A stretch of 64,000 bases of DNA from Haloarcula rubra (GCF_019599465.1 NZ_RKLR01000003.1:124001-188000); one strand, 5' to 3'. Shown: positions 50,667-59,655, counted from the first letter of the stretch. Translations and numbers: made by a program. Notes: generated by a model not told the origin, from the letters alone.

Positions 50667-51749
50667 CTAGCCGAGTTCGACGACGCGCCCGTCCTCGGCG
50701 GCCTCGTAGACGCCCTTGAGCGCCCGGATGTCGACCAGTCCGTGTTCCCCGTCGGCGTACGGGTCCTCGCCGGTCAGCAGGCAGTGCGAGAAGTACTCGA
50801 ACTCCTCTTCCATCTGGTCTATCTGCTCGAAGGAGACGTCGATGTCCGACCCGCCGTGGGAGACGTGGAGTCGCCGCTCGTCCCACGGGTAGAAGGCCGG
50901 TTCGACGCGGACTTCCCCCTCCGTGCCGGTCACTCTGATGTGACTCGCCATCGCGGCGTTCTGACTGGCCGTGCAGACGGCGAACGTGTGGTCCGGGAAG
51001 TCGACCTGGAAGGCGGCGTGTTCGTCCGGGACGTCGTCGAACTCCGGTCGTACGGACGCGACCGACCCCTGCACGCGCACCGGGTCGGCGTCTAACAGGA
51101 ACCGAGCGGTGTTGAGCGAGTAGATGCCGATGTCCATCGTCGCACACCCGCCGGACAACTCCCAGTCGAGCCGCCACTGGTCCGGGTCCGGGACGAGTTC
51201 GAGGATGGGTTCGCTCATGTTGCCGTGGACGAACACCGGGTCGCCGACGTACCCCGCGTCGACGACGTCCTTGGCCCGCCGGACGGCCGGTTCGGTGTGC
51301 ATCCGGTAGGCGACCATCAGCGTCACGTCGTGTTCGTTACACGCCGCGACCATCTGCTCGGCACGGTCGACGGTCGCCTCCATCGGCTTCTCGCAGAGGA
51401 CGTCCTTCCCGAGTTCGGCAGCCGTCTCGACGAACGGCAGGTGCCGGGCGTTCGGCGTGACGACGTAGACGGCGTCGTAGGCCTCGCTGGCGGCGCCGTC
51501 GTGGAACTCCTCGTAGGTGACGGCGTGGTCGACCGTCGCCGAGTCGGCGGCGACGGACTCGGCTTTCTCCCGGTCGCCGCTGACCAGCACCGTCGTCTCA
51601 CAGAGGTCACCCGACGCGACGGCCGGCATCGCCTGCTCCCGGGTCCACCAGCCGAGCCCCACCATCGCGAACCTGACGGGGTCGTCCGTCTCGGTCACGT
51701 GCTGCCAGTCGCGTCGGTCGAACTCGTCTGTCAGCGCGGTCAGTTCCAT
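50667..51749 (-). CDS. xacA: D-xylose 1-dehydrogenase (NADP+), Gfo6 type
   Basis: A 360-residue Gfo/Idh/MocA enzyme. DEFDRRDWQ...[21 protein letters not shown] at the N-terminus and [17 protein letters not shown] closely follow the haloarchaeal Gfo6/XacA pattern. [18 protein letters not shown] near 115 is the EKP motif. It converts D-xylose (and L-arabinose) to the lactone, the first step of the oxidative pentose pathway. It lies 48 nt after the HpcH/HpaI-type aldolase gene on the same strand. Confidence 0.85.
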   Translation of the reverse strand: MELTALTDEFDRRDWQHVTETDDPVRFAMVGLGWWTREQAMPAVASGDLCETTVLVSGDREKAESVAADSATVDHAVTYEEFHDGAASEAYDAVYVVTPNARHLPFVETAAELGKDVLCEKPMEATVDRAEQMVAACNEHDVTLMVAYRMHTEPAVRRAKDVVDAGYVGDPVFVHGNMSEPILELVPDPDQWRLDWELSGGCATMDIGIYSLNTARFLLDADPVRVQGSVASVRPEFDDVPDEHAAFQVDFPDHTFAVCTASQNAAMASHIRVTGTEGEVRVEPAFYPWDERRLHVSHGGSDIDVSFEQIDQMEEEFEYFSHCLLTGEDPYADGEHGLVDIRALKGVYEAAEDGRVVELG

Positions 51750-51797
51750 ACCGGTCGTTCAGTCCCGGTGACAAAAGAGCTACCGCCGGCGTCGGGA

Positions 51798-52556
51798 CTA
51801 GCCGGTCACCGCCTCAACGACGTCTTCGAAGGCGCGGGTGAGGACGGCCCCGTCGACGCCGATGGCGACGTACTGTGCGCCCGCGGCTATCCACTGCCGG
51901 GCCATCTCGGGGTCGTCGGCGTACGTCCCGACGACCGTCCCCGCGTCCGCCGCCCGGTCGCACACCTCCTGCATCAGGGCTTCGACGCGGTCGTCCCGCA
52001 CCTGCCCCGGGATGCCGAGCGACTGTGACATGTCGTACGGGCCGAGGAACAACACGTCGATGCCGTCGACGGCGACGATGTCGTCGAGGTTCTCCACGCC
52101 TCGCTCGCCCTCGATGTGGACGACGACAGCCGTCGTCTCGTTCTGCCGGTCGGTGTAGTCGTCGCCCCCGGTGTACCCTCCGGCGCGGACGTACGGGGAG
52201 AACCCGCGGGACCCGAGCGGGTCGAAGCGTGCGTGGTCGACGGCCGCCCGGGCGTCCGCGCCCGTCTCGACCTGTGGAATCTCGACGCCCGCCGCGCCGA
52301 TGTCGAGCGCTCGCTGTATCTCGGCTTCAGAGTTGTTCCGGACTCGAACGACGGGGGCGGCACCGGCGCGCTCCGCGGCCGCACACATGCCGACGCAGGA
52401 CTCGGCGGTCAGCGGCCCGTGTTCCTGGTCGAGGATGGTGAAGTCGAACCCGGCGACGCCGGCTATCTCGGCGGCCATCGGCGAGTCGATGAGTTGGAAC
52501 GTCCCGAGGAGCGTCTCGCCGTCCAGTAACCGCGCTCTCAGCGACGGTGAGGCCAT
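51798..52556 (-). CDS. HpcH/HpaI-type 2-keto-3-deoxy-acid aldolase
   Basis: A class II aldolase of 252 residues, metal-dependent, cleaving 2-keto-3-deoxy acids to pyruvate and an aldehyde. ILDQEHGPLTAES near residue 42, the Glu ligand in VEIPQVETG near 99 and FLGPYDMSQSLGIPGQ near 162 are family motifs. Together with XacA it would offer an alternative branch yielding pyruvate and glycolaldehyde. ATG 52556 is favoured by an AGTTAGTTTCAAG box centred 29 nt before it. Confidence 0.85.
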   Translation of the reverse strand: MASPSLRARLLDGETLLGTFQLIDSPMAAEIAGVAGFDFTILDQEHGPLTAESCVGMCAAAERAGAAPVVRVRNNSEAEIQRALDIGAAGVEIPQVETGADARAAVDHARFDPLGSRGFSPYVRAGGYTGGDDYTDRQNETTAVVVHIEGERGVENLDDIVAVDGIDVLFLGPYDMSQSLGIPGQVRDDRVEALMQEVCDRAADAGTVVGTYADDPEMARQWIAAGAQYVAIGVDGAVLTRAFEDVVEAVTG

Positions 52557-52682
52557 ACCGTACGTCGGTCGTCGTGTCACTTGAAACTAACTTCTGCTCC
52601 AAGGTCCGACAGTCCTCGTCACGGGAATCAGATTGAGAGTGTCCGCCCTCCCGAACGGCCGGTCGCCCGTCCAGTGGCCCGT

Positions 52683-53444
52683 CTACGAGTACGCCATGTT
52701 GATTTCGATGACGTTGGCCGAGGAGCGGAGCAGTTCCGGAATCTCCTCGTGGAACAGGTCGCCTTTGATGCGGGTCGTCGGGCCGGAGACGCTGAGGGCC
52801 GCGACGACGCGCCCGTCCTCGGAGACGACCGGTGCGGCCACACACCGGAGGCCCGGGAGCCGTTCCTCGCGGTCGTACGCGTACCCCCGGTCACGGATGG
52901 CGTCGAGTTCCGCCTTCAGTTCGTCCGGGTCGGTGATGGTGTTCTCCGTCCGTTCCGGGAGGCCGTGGGTCTCGATGATTTCGTCGACGCGGTCCTCGGG
53001 GAGTTCGGCGAGAATCGTCTTCCCGAGGGCGGTGCAGTGGAGTTTCACGCGCTTGCCGGCGTAGGTGTCGACGCTGACGGCTTCCGTCCCTTCGGCCCGC
53101 GTGATGTAGACGCCCGTCCCGTGTTCCTCGACGGCGGCGTTGGCCATCTCGCCCGTCTCCTCGGCCAGTGCGAGCACCTCTGGACGAGCCTTCTCGTAGA
53201 TGTCCATCCTGTTTCGCGTGTACTCCCCGAGTTCCAGAAAGCGCAGGCCGACACGGTAGACACCGTCCTCGCAGTTGATGTACTCCTCTTCCGTGAGCGT
53301 CTGGAGGTGGTTGTGGACGGTACTCTTCGCGATACCGAGTTCGTCCGCGACGGTCGTGACCCCCGCCCCGTCGAGGCGTTTCAGTTCCTCGATGATTCGC
53401 AACGACGTCTTGGTCGCGTCGATGGTGTTGTTCTGACCGGCCAT
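52683..53444 (-). CDS. IclR-family transcriptional regulator
   Basis: A 253-residue IclR protein. The N-terminal winged helix (TKTSLRIIEELKRL, GVTTVADELGIAKSTVHNHLQTL at about 11-52) is followed by the ligand-binding GAF-like domain, with ALGKTILAELPEDRV near 142 and SVSGPTTRI near 222. Haloarchaeal XacR, controller of xylose and arabinose genes, is of this family, so a role over this island is likely. ATG 53444 lies in the middle of an 18-bp palindrome. Confidence 0.88.
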   Translation of the reverse strand: MAGQNNTIDATKTSLRIIEELKRLDGAGVTTVADELGIAKSTVHNHLQTLTEEEYINCEDGVYRVGLRFLELGEYTRNRMDIYEKARPEVLALAEETGEMANAAVEEHGTGVYITRAEGTEAVSVDTYAGKRVKLHCTALGKTILAELPEDRVDEIIETHGLPERTENTITDPDELKAELDAIRDRGYAYDREERLPGLRCVAAPVVSEDGRVVAALSVSGPTTRIKGDLFHEEIPELLRSSANVIEINMAYS

Positions 53445-53453
53445 ATGGCCGGT
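53436..53453. promoter_or_regulatory. 18-bp perfect palindrome at IclR start
   Basis: ACCGGCCATATGGCCGGT is its own reverse complement and spans the IclR start codon. A TATA-like CTATATG at about 53465-53472 places the transcript start inside it, so it is a candidate operator for autoregulation. Confidence 0.6.
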
Positions 53454-53516
53454 ACGGAACCCTCGCATATAGATGTGTTCACCACGGCGGAACAGGTGTG
53501 CGCCTATCCGGGACGA

Positions 53517-54488
53517 CTAGGCGGCCCACGGAATCTCGTCGTGGAACCGCCGTATCTGTTCGAACCCGGTCAGCGCCGACACGGCACCCGCTTGCGTCGT
53601 GGCGACGGCCCCCGCCGCGTTCGCCAGCGAGAGGGCGTCGTCGGCGTCTCGGACCCCGTTGGTCAGCGCGGCGATGAACGCCGCGAGGAACGCGTCCCCG
53701 GCCCCCGTCGTGTCGACGACGTCGACGTCGTAGCCGGGGTGGCGAGCAACGCCCTGCACGGGGCTCGCGTCGGTTCCGTAGCACAGCGCCCCCGCGTCCC
53801 CCATCGTCAACACGACGGTGTGCGGGCCGTAGTCGGTGACGGCCCGGGCGAGGCGTTCGGGGTCGTCGTGCTCGAATCCGGCCGCGGCGAGGTCCTCTGG
53901 CGTGGCTTTGACCACGTCGACGGCCTCCAGCGACCCGCGAACGACCGCGCGGAACTCGTGGTGACTCTCCCACATCTCCGGTCGCCAGTTCGGGTCGAGC
54001 GAGACGGTACAGTGCTCGCTCGCTCGCTGTTGGAGTTCCAGCGTCGCTGACCGACTGGGTTCGACGCTCTCGGTGACGCCCGTCGTGTGGACCCACGACA
54101 CTGCGTCCAGCGTCTCGTCGGGGACGGTACCGGTCTGGAAGCGCGTGTCCGCACCGCCCTCGCGGTAGAAGGTGAACGACCGGTCGCCGTCGGCGTCGTG
54201 GGTGACGACGGCCAGCGTGGTCCGGGCCTCGGGGTCCGTGACGACGAACGAGTCGGGAATCGCCGAGTCGTCGAGGTGCGAGCGCAGGAAGGCACCGAAG
54301 TCGTCCGTCGCCAGTCGCGTCCAGAACAACGGCGGGACGCCGATGCGGTCGAGGGCGAGGGCGACGTTCGCCCCCGACCCGCCGAACTTCGGCCGATAGC
54401 CCCCGGCGTCTCCCGGCGGACCCGGCCGCTCGGGGACGAAGTCGACGAGCGTATCGCCTGCCACCAGCACTGTCGGGTCGGACGTCAT
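53517..54488 (-). CDS. PfkB-family sugar kinase (KDG kinase/fructokinase-like)
   Basis: ATP-dependent ribokinase-fold kinase of 323 residues. GGSGANVALALDRIG near 36-50 is the first PfkB signature, and VVDTTGAGDAFLAAFIAAL near 256 holds the catalytic Asp. Its N-terminus VLVAGDTLVDFVPERPG is fructokinase-like, while context suggests 2-keto-3-deoxy-gluconate or another sugar. It is transcribed toward IclR and could share regulation. Substrate is not decided by sequence. Confidence 0.85.
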   Translation of the reverse strand: MTSDPTVLVAGDTLVDFVPERPGPPGDAGGYRPKFGGSGANVALALDRIGVPPLFWTRLATDDFGAFLRSHLDDSAIPDSFVVTDPEARTTLAVVTHDADGDRSFTFYREGGADTRFQTGTVPDETLDAVSWVHTTGVTESVEPSRSATLELQQRASEHCTVSLDPNWRPEMWESHHEFRAVVRGSLEAVDVVKATPEDLAAAGFEHDDPERLARAVTDYGPHTVVLTMGDAGALCYGTDASPVQGVARHPGYDVDVVDTTGAGDAFLAAFIAALTNGVRDADDALSLANAAGAVATTQAGAVSALTGFEQIRRFHDEIPWAA

Positions 54489-54529
54489 AGCACAGGATTC
54501 ACCGGCCCGCTACTTAGCTACTGCTCCGC

Positions 54530-55186
54530 TCACTCCTCCAGCGGACTCCCTCTGTCGCCCCACGCCGCCGCGAACCCAGCGACGCCCTCGTCGGTCTTCG
54601 GGTGCGGGACGTGGTCGTAGAGGACGTCGGGCGACAGCGTCACCGCGTCGACGCCGGCCTCGTACAGCGCGACGGCCTGCGTGGTGTTGCGGATGCTCGC
54701 GGCCAACACGTCTGTCTCGAAGCCGTAGGTGTCGTACATCGACTGGATTCGACGGACCGTCTCGACGCCGTCCTCGCCGGCGTCGTCGAGTCGGCCCACG
54801 TACGGCGCGACGAACGAGGCGTCGTTCTTCGCCGCCAAGACGGCCTGTTCGACGGAGAACACGACTGTCGTGCCGGCGGGCACGCCCGCCTCGCGGAGGC
54901 GGGCGAGCGCTTCGAACCCCTGACGGGTCGCCGGAATCTTCGCGACGACGTCGTCGGCCCACTCCTGATAGCCGCGCGCCTCGCGGACCATCCCGTCCAC
55001 GTCGTCGGCGACGACCTGTGCGAACACCGGCCCCTCGACGAGGTCGGCGATAGCGGTGACCGCCTCACGGTACTCCAGTCCGGCCTCCGCCACGATGGAC
55101 GGGTTGGTGGTGACACCGTCTACGACGCCGAGTGCGACGGCGTCGGCGATACGGTCGCGGTCCGCCGTGTCGATGTACAGGTTCAC
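54530..55186 (-). CDS. Transaldolase-like protein (fructose-6-phosphate aldolase type)
   Basis: A 218-residue Schiff-base aldolase of the FSA/TalC subfamily. NLYIDTADRDRIADAV at the N-terminus and VTTNPSIVAEAG near 26 are typical, VVAKIPATRQGFEAL near 78 contains the catalytic Lys, and VTLSPDVLYDHVPHPKTDEGV near 185 closes it. Start GTG 55186 gives a family-like MNLYIDTA N-terminus; a frame extending about 300 nt upstream is not credible. It could exchange C3 units, or cleave a phosphorylated sugar with the adjacent kinase. Confidence 0.82.
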   Translation of the reverse strand: MNLYIDTADRDRIADAVALGVVDGVTTNPSIVAEAGLEYREAVTAIADLVEGPVFAQVVADDVDGMVREARGYQEWADDVVAKIPATRQGFEALARLREAGVPAGTTVVFSVEQAVLAAKNDASFVAPYVGRLDDAGEDGVETVRRIQSMYDTYGFETDVLAASIRNTTQAVALYEAGVDAVTLSPDVLYDHVPHPKTDEGVAGFAAAWGDRGSPLEE

Positions 55187-55521
55187 GACTCCCACGTCCG
55201 CGACGTGACGAAAAGAAGCTACCGCCGCCGAGGGACCGCGTCGTCGTCCCGTGCAGAAGCGTGCAGGCCTGGCCCGAAACAATCCCGAATAATCGTTATT
55301 TACAATCTCGTCACAGATCGTCCGCCATGTTCGGACTGCTCTCTGTGACTTCGTTCCGACCGTTACTGGCTGGGTACGCACCCAGTTTTTGTTTAGTCCC
55401 CGAACGTGCAGAACGAACGACAATTCGATCACACTGGTCCGCCACAGCGTCGGTCGTTCCGTCGAGTCGCCGCCACGCCATCGGTCAGCCATTTGGCGAA
55501 ACGCGGTCCTGATTGGCTTCG

Positions 55522-55539
55522 CACGGCCACGCGGCCGTG
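55522..55539. repeat. 7-bp inverted repeat, possible operator
   Basis: CACGGCC and GGCCGTG are separated by ACGC. The element is about 20 nt upstream of the TATA box of the binding-protein gene, where an activator would bind. Confidence 0.45.
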
Positions 55540-55562
55540 TTTATCATGGTTTTTCGACAAGC

Positions 55563-55568
55563 TTTATG
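55563..55568 (+). promoter_or_regulatory. TATA box of second importer operon
   Basis: TTTATG preceded by TTCGACAAGC lies about 31 nt before ATG 55596. Confidence 0.5.
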
Positions 55569-55595
55569 TAGGTTCACTCTCAATCTCAGCCCTGT

Positions 55596-56822
55596 ATGGC
55601 AGATAATACCAGACGCAGATTTATCAAGGCGACCGGTGCTGCGATTACCACAGTCTCTATCGCCGGCTGTGGCGGAAACGGCGGCGACGGCGGCGACGGC
55701 GGCGGCGACGGTGGTGACGGCGGCAGCGACGGCGGCGACGGAGGCAACGGCGGCACCACCACCGGCGGAAACGGCGGCAGTGGCGGAAACACGCTGGAGA
55801 AAGTCGGGATGTCTGCGTACGTCCGCGGGGGATCGTGGATTACGGCGTACATCGAGGCCGCCGAGTTCTACGCCGAGGACCTCGGCATCGAACTCGACGT
55901 CCGACCGAACCAGCAGAGCGCCCAGAAACAGGTACAGGACATCCGCGACTTCACGAACGGGGACCACGACGCCATCCTCGTCGGCGTCTGGTCGACCGGT
56001 GCCGCGGAGGGCGCTATCAACGAGGCGATGAACGCCGGGAAGCCGGTGTTCGCGACCAACGCGGACACCTCCAGTTCGGAGATTCCGCTGTACGTCGGAT
56101 TCAGCAACTACGACGGCGGCGCGAGTTCGGCCGAGCAGATGGTCTCGGCACTCGACGAACAGTACCCGAACAAGGACAGCTACCGCGTCCTCAACGTCCG
56201 CGGGATTCAGGGCAACCAGTCGGCCAACCAGCGCTCGCAGGGCTTCCTCGACGTGATGGCCGAACAGGACAACATCGAAGTCGTCCAGACGCTCAACGGC
56301 GAGTACGCTCGTGACGTGGCCCAGTCCACGGTACAGGAGTGGGTCAACGCGAACGGCCGCGTCGACGGCATCTACTCCGGGAACCTCTCGATGGGGCTCG
56401 GCGTGGTGCAGGCACTCCGTAACCTCGACATGCTGGTGTCGAAAGGCGAGGAAGGACACATCGTCCTCACCCAGATGGACGGCAGTCCGGAGGTCAACCC
56501 GCTCGTCGGGGACGGCACCATCGACGCCGCCGTCGACCAGCCCAACTACTTCTACAACCCCATCGCCATGCAGTACATGAAACAGTACGTGGAGTCGGGG
56601 ATGGACGACAGCGTCATCCCCGAAGTCGGGTCGGAGGTCACCTCGGACCAGCTCACCATCGAACCGGGTCAACACAAGGGCGTGGAGATGTGGTCCGAAC
56701 CCATCTGGGAACCGGGCATCATGCGCGAGCAGAACGGCCACCCGTGGTTCCGGACCAACAGCATCGTCATCACCCAAGAGAACTACGACCAGCCGTTCCT
56801 CTGGGGTAACGTCTGGGGCTGA
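55596..56822 (+). CDS. Tat-exported sugar-binding lipoprotein (second importer)
   Basis: A 408-residue binding protein. Twin arginine TRRRFIKATG and a lipobox at Cys25 (SIAGC) are followed by a long Gly/Asp/Asn linker (26-65). The ligand domain starts at LEKVGMSAYVRGGSW and ends near a FLWGNVWG C-terminus. The type I binding-protein fold includes ILVGVWSTGAAEGAINEAMNAG near residue 127. It is related in layout to the 48624 protein but longer. It heads the permease/ATPase genes. Confidence 0.88.
   Translation: MADNTRRRFIKATGAAITTVSIAGCGGNGGDGGDGGGDGGDGGSDGGDGGNGGTTTGGNGGSGGNTLEKVGMSAYVRGGSWITAYIEAAEFYAEDLGIELDVRPNQQSAQKQVQDIRDFTNGDHDAILVGVWSTGAAEGAINEAMNAGKPVFATNADTSSSEIPLYVGFSNYDGGASSAEQMVSALDEQYPNKDSYRVLNVRGIQGNQSANQRSQGFLDVMAEQDNIEVVQTLNGEYARDVAQSTVQEWVNANGRVDGIYSGNLSMGLGVVQALRNLDMLVSKGEEGHIVLTQMDGSPEVNPLVGDGTIDAAVDQPNYFYNPIAMQYMKQYVESGMDDSVIPEVGSEVTSDQLTIEPGQHKGVEMWSEPIWEPGIMREQNGHPWFRTNSIVITQENYDQPFLWGNVWG
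55671..55790. repeat. Gly/Asp/Asn-rich low-complexity linker coding repeat
   Basis: Encodes about forty residues of GGDGG-, GGSDGG- and GGNGG-type repeats after the lipobox. DNA is a degenerate GGCGGC/GGCGAC repeat. Confidence 0.7.
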
Positions 56823-56858
56823 GCGCGGCATCTAACGACACTCCACTCCCCCTACACT

Positions 56859-57875
56859 ATGTCTACGGAACAAGGCTTCATCGGGCGAACGTTCGGCGAC
56901 AGAGACGACGTGATACTGACCCTGTTGGACAACATGATCTGGCCGATACTGGCCGTCGTCATCCTCGGCGTCCTCGTGTTCGTCCCGCAGACGCTCAGAA
57001 ACGTCCAGGCGATTCGCCTGGTCCTCTGGGCGGCCGTCCCAATCGGGTTGCTGGTCCTCGCGGAGAGCCTGTGTCTGCTGTCCGGGCACTTCGACCTCTC
57101 CATCGGGTCGATAGCGGGCTTCTCGGCGATGTTCACCGGCATGATTCTGGGCACCTGCCCGAGTTGCTGGGGCGTCACCACCAGTCCGTGGGCCGGGTTC
57201 GGCATCATCCTCGTGACGGGGGCGCTCATCGGCCTCGTCAACGGCATCATGATAGCGAAGGTCGGGCTCAACCCGTTCCTGCAGACGCTGGCCTTCCTCA
57301 TCATCTTCGAGGGTGGCAAGACGGCGATGCAGACGCAACCGGTGACGGGACTGCCGAGGCTCTACGTCGACGTCGGCGGCACCCCGGAGTTCGCCATCGC
57401 CGTGCTCCTGTTCGCCTTCCTCGTGTTCGGCCTGCTCATGCGCTTTACCACGTTCGGGCAGGCGGTGTACGCGCTGGGGAGTTCGGAGAAGTCGGCCCGG
57501 GAGGTCGGTATCGACACCGAACGGCTCATCATCGTCGTCTACACCATCAGCGGGCTGTTGGCGGCCATCGCGGGTCTGATGCTGACCGGGTTCGTCGGCG
57601 TCGTCCCCCCGCTCATCGGTGAAGGGCTGGTGTTCCAGGCCTTCGCCGGTGCGGTCATCGGCGGCATCAGCCTGTTCGGCGGGCGCGGGAAGATTACCGG
57701 CGCGCTCGGCGGCGTCGTCCTCATCCAGTTGGTGCAGTCGGCGCTGAACAACAGCCCCGCGGTCGGAGCGACCCAGATACAGATGGTCAACGGATTCGTG
57801 TTACTGGCGGCGATACTGCTGTACAGCACGCAGGCCAAACTTCGGGCTCGCATCCTCGCGAGTGGTGCGGTATGA
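56859..57875 (+). CDS. ABC sugar importer permease (RbsC/CUT2 type)
   Basis: A 338-residue permease with about ten hydrophobic helices. SLCLLSGHFDLSIGSIAGFSAMF near residue 70 and ALGSSEKSAREVGIDTERL near 205 are conserved in CUT2 permeases. An unusual GTCPSCWGVTTS loop with two Cys (near 104) suggests a disulfide or metal site outside the cell. Its stop overlaps the ATPase start by 4 nt, so the two are coupled. Confidence 0.88.
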   Translation: MSTEQGFIGRTFGDRDDVILTLLDNMIWPILAVVILGVLVFVPQTLRNVQAIRLVLWAAVPIGLLVLAESLCLLSGHFDLSIGSIAGFSAMFTGMILGTCPSCWGVTTSPWAGFGIILVTGALIGLVNGIMIAKVGLNPFLQTLAFLIIFEGGKTAMQTQPVTGLPRLYVDVGGTPEFAIAVLLFAFLVFGLLMRFTTFGQAVYALGSSEKSAREVGIDTERLIIVVYTISGLLAAIAGLMLTGFVGVVPPLIGEGLVFQAFAGAVIGGISLFGGRGKITGALGGVVLIQLVQSALNNSPAVGATQIQMVNGFVLLAAILLYSTQAKLRARILASGAV

Positions 57876-58702
57876 GCGTCGAGGACAGCGGGACGGCCGA
57901 GCAGGAGGCCGCCGGCAGTCCGGCCACCGACGAGGCCGGCGAGCCGAAACTCCGCGTCGAGAACATCACCAAACAGTTCGGGCGTATCGTCGCCGTCGAC
58001 GACGTGACGCTCGACATCCAGGAGTCCGAAATATTCGCCCTCGTGGGCGACAACGGCGCCGGGAAGTCGACGCTGATGAACGTCCTCAGCGGCGTCCACG
58101 CGCCCACGAAAGGGACCATCTACAAGGACGGCCGCGAGGTTCAGTTCTCGAACCCCTCGGACGCTCGCGACAACGGCATCGAGACGGTGTATCAGGACCT
58201 CGCGCTGATGGACGACCTCGACATCGCGACGAACATCTTCATGGGGCAGTTCCCCCGCCGGGGTTTCGGGCCCCTCTCCTTCATCGACTGGGAGACCACG
58301 TACGAGCGGTCCCGCCAGATAATGATGGACCAACTCGGCCGGGACGTCGACATCAAGACCGAAGTGGAGTTCCTCTCCGGCGGGCAGCGCCAACTCGTGG
58401 CCATCGGCCGCGCCCTCGCGTTCGACCCGGACGTCATCATCCTGGACGAACCGACGAGCGCGCTCTCCGTCGACGCGACCCGTCTCGTGCAGGACACCCT
58501 CGACAGACTGGCCGAAGAGGGAATCACCATCGTCATCGTCAGCCACAACATCGAGTCCGTCCTCGCACACGCCGACCGCATCGGCGTCCTCTATCAGGGC
58601 AGTCTCGTCGACATCAAGCAACCCGGGGAGACCGACCTCGAGGAGTTGAACGAACTGATGACGACGGGGACGCTGGACGCCGGCCTGCTGGACGACGACT
58701 GA
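57872..58702 (+). CDS. ABC sugar importer ATPase, single domain (CUT2 type)
   Basis: A 276-residue ATPase with an acidic N-terminal extension (about residues 1-28) before the ABC core. Walker A GDNGAGKST near 63, signature LSGGQRQ near 170 and Walker B VIILDEPTSAL near 190 are intact. Single-domain, like the 46648 protein, whereas bacterial RbsA-type ATPases are fused doubles. The last subunit gene of a binding protein-permease-ATPase operon. Confidence 0.9.
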   Translation: MSVEDSGTAEQEAAGSPATDEAGEPKLRVENITKQFGRIVAVDDVTLDIQESEIFALVGDNGAGKSTLMNVLSGVHAPTKGTIYKDGREVQFSNPSDARDNGIETVYQDLALMDDLDIATNIFMGQFPRRGFGPLSFIDWETTYERSRQIMMDQLGRDVDIKTEVEFLSGGQRQLVAIGRALAFDPDVIILDEPTSALSVDATRLVQDTLDRLAEEGITIVIVSHNIESVLAHADRIGVLYQGSLVDIKQPGETDLEELNELMTTGTLDAGLLDDD

Positions 58703-58720
58703 GACGCGGGCCGTTTCGGC

Positions 58721-58730
58721 GCATAATTTT
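58721..58730 (+). promoter_or_regulatory. Promoter box of SMP-30 gene
   Basis: GCATAATTTT, centred about 32 nt before ATG 58758, gives the lactonase gene its own leaderless start although it follows the importer operon. Confidence 0.5.
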
Positions 58731-58757
58731 ACGGGACACGGGGTCGGAGGGTAGTGT

Positions 58758-59654
58758 ATGCCGACACCCGAACTCGTCGTCGACGTCGCCTGTGAGACCG
58801 GAGAGGGACCGCTCTGGCATCCGGGCGACGAACTGCTGTACTGGGTCGACATCCCGCGGGGTCGCCTGTACAGCTACGACCCGGCGGCCGACGACCACGA
58901 ACTGGTCTACGAGGACACCGACGAGCGTATCGGGGGGTTCACCATCCAGACCGACGGGACGTTGCTCCTGTTTCAGGAGGCCGGCGCGGTCCGCCGACTC
59001 GACCAGCACTCGGGGACCGTCGACGCCGTCACGGACCCGGACCCAGACAGGTTCCACGAGCGGTTCAACGACGTCGTCGCCGACCCCGAGGGGCGCGTCT
59101 TCGCTGGCGTGATGCCCGACACGGACCGGGACCTGCCCGGACAACTGTACCGACTGGACACCGACGGGACCTTCGAACTCGTCCGCGAGGAGTGCGTCCT
59201 CCCCAACGGCATGGGGTTCACGCTCGACCAGTCCGGGTTCTACTTCACCGACACTGGCGAAGTCGACCCCGAGTGTCCGGGATACATCTACCGCTACGAC
59301 TACGACCGCGCCACGGGCGCCATCTCGAACCCCCAGACGGTCGTCGACGCCAGCGGCATCGAGGGACTGCCCGACGGGATGACCGTCGACGGCGAGGGCT
59401 ACCTCTGGTCGGCGTTCTGGGACGGCCACAAACTGATTCGGTTCAGCCCCGAGGGCACCCGTGTGGAGACGGTCCGGTTCGACCCCCGCAAGGTGTCGTC
59501 GGTGACCTTCGCCGGAGACGACTACGGGACGGCCTACGTGACGACGGCCTGCGTCGAGACGCGCGCCGTGGAGGGCGAGGGGGCCGGGAGCCTCTACCGC
59601 GTCGACCTCGGCGTGACCGGCCGCGAGGAGTTCCGGTCCGACGTCGAGGTGTGA
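58758..59654 (+). CDS. SMP-30/gluconolactonase-family lactonase
   Basis: A 298-residue six-bladed beta-propeller lactonase. ETGEGPLWHPGDELLYWVDI near 14-33 has the metal Glu, FNDVVADPEGRVFAG near 101-115 gives the Asn ligand, PNGMGFTLDQSGFYFTDTG near 153 the next Asn, and DGMTVDGEGYLWSAFWDG near 208-225 the catalytic Asp. It opens aldonolactones. With the xylose dehydrogenase at 50667 it is the most likely xylono- or arabinonolactonase of the pathway. Confidence 0.88.
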   Translation: MPTPELVVDVACETGEGPLWHPGDELLYWVDIPRGRLYSYDPAADDHELVYEDTDERIGGFTIQTDGTLLLFQEAGAVRRLDQHSGTVDAVTDPDPDRFHERFNDVVADPEGRVFAGVMPDTDRDLPGQLYRLDTDGTFELVREECVLPNGMGFTLDQSGFYFTDTGEVDPECPGYIYRYDYDRATGAISNPQTVVDASGIEGLPDGMTVDGEGYLWSAFWDGHKLIRFSPEGTRVETVRFDPRKVSSVTFAGDDYGTAYVTTACVETRAVEGEGAGSLYRVDLGVTGREEFRSDVEV

Positions 59655-59655
59655 G

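Larger units (their letters stand above)
55187..55595. other. 409-nt divergent regulatory region
   Basis: Separates the aldolase gene from the second importer operon. It contains AT-rich boxes (AATCGTTATTTACAATC near 55290), the inverted repeat at 55522-55539, and the TATA box of the binding-protein gene. No ORF is supported. Confidence 0.6.
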
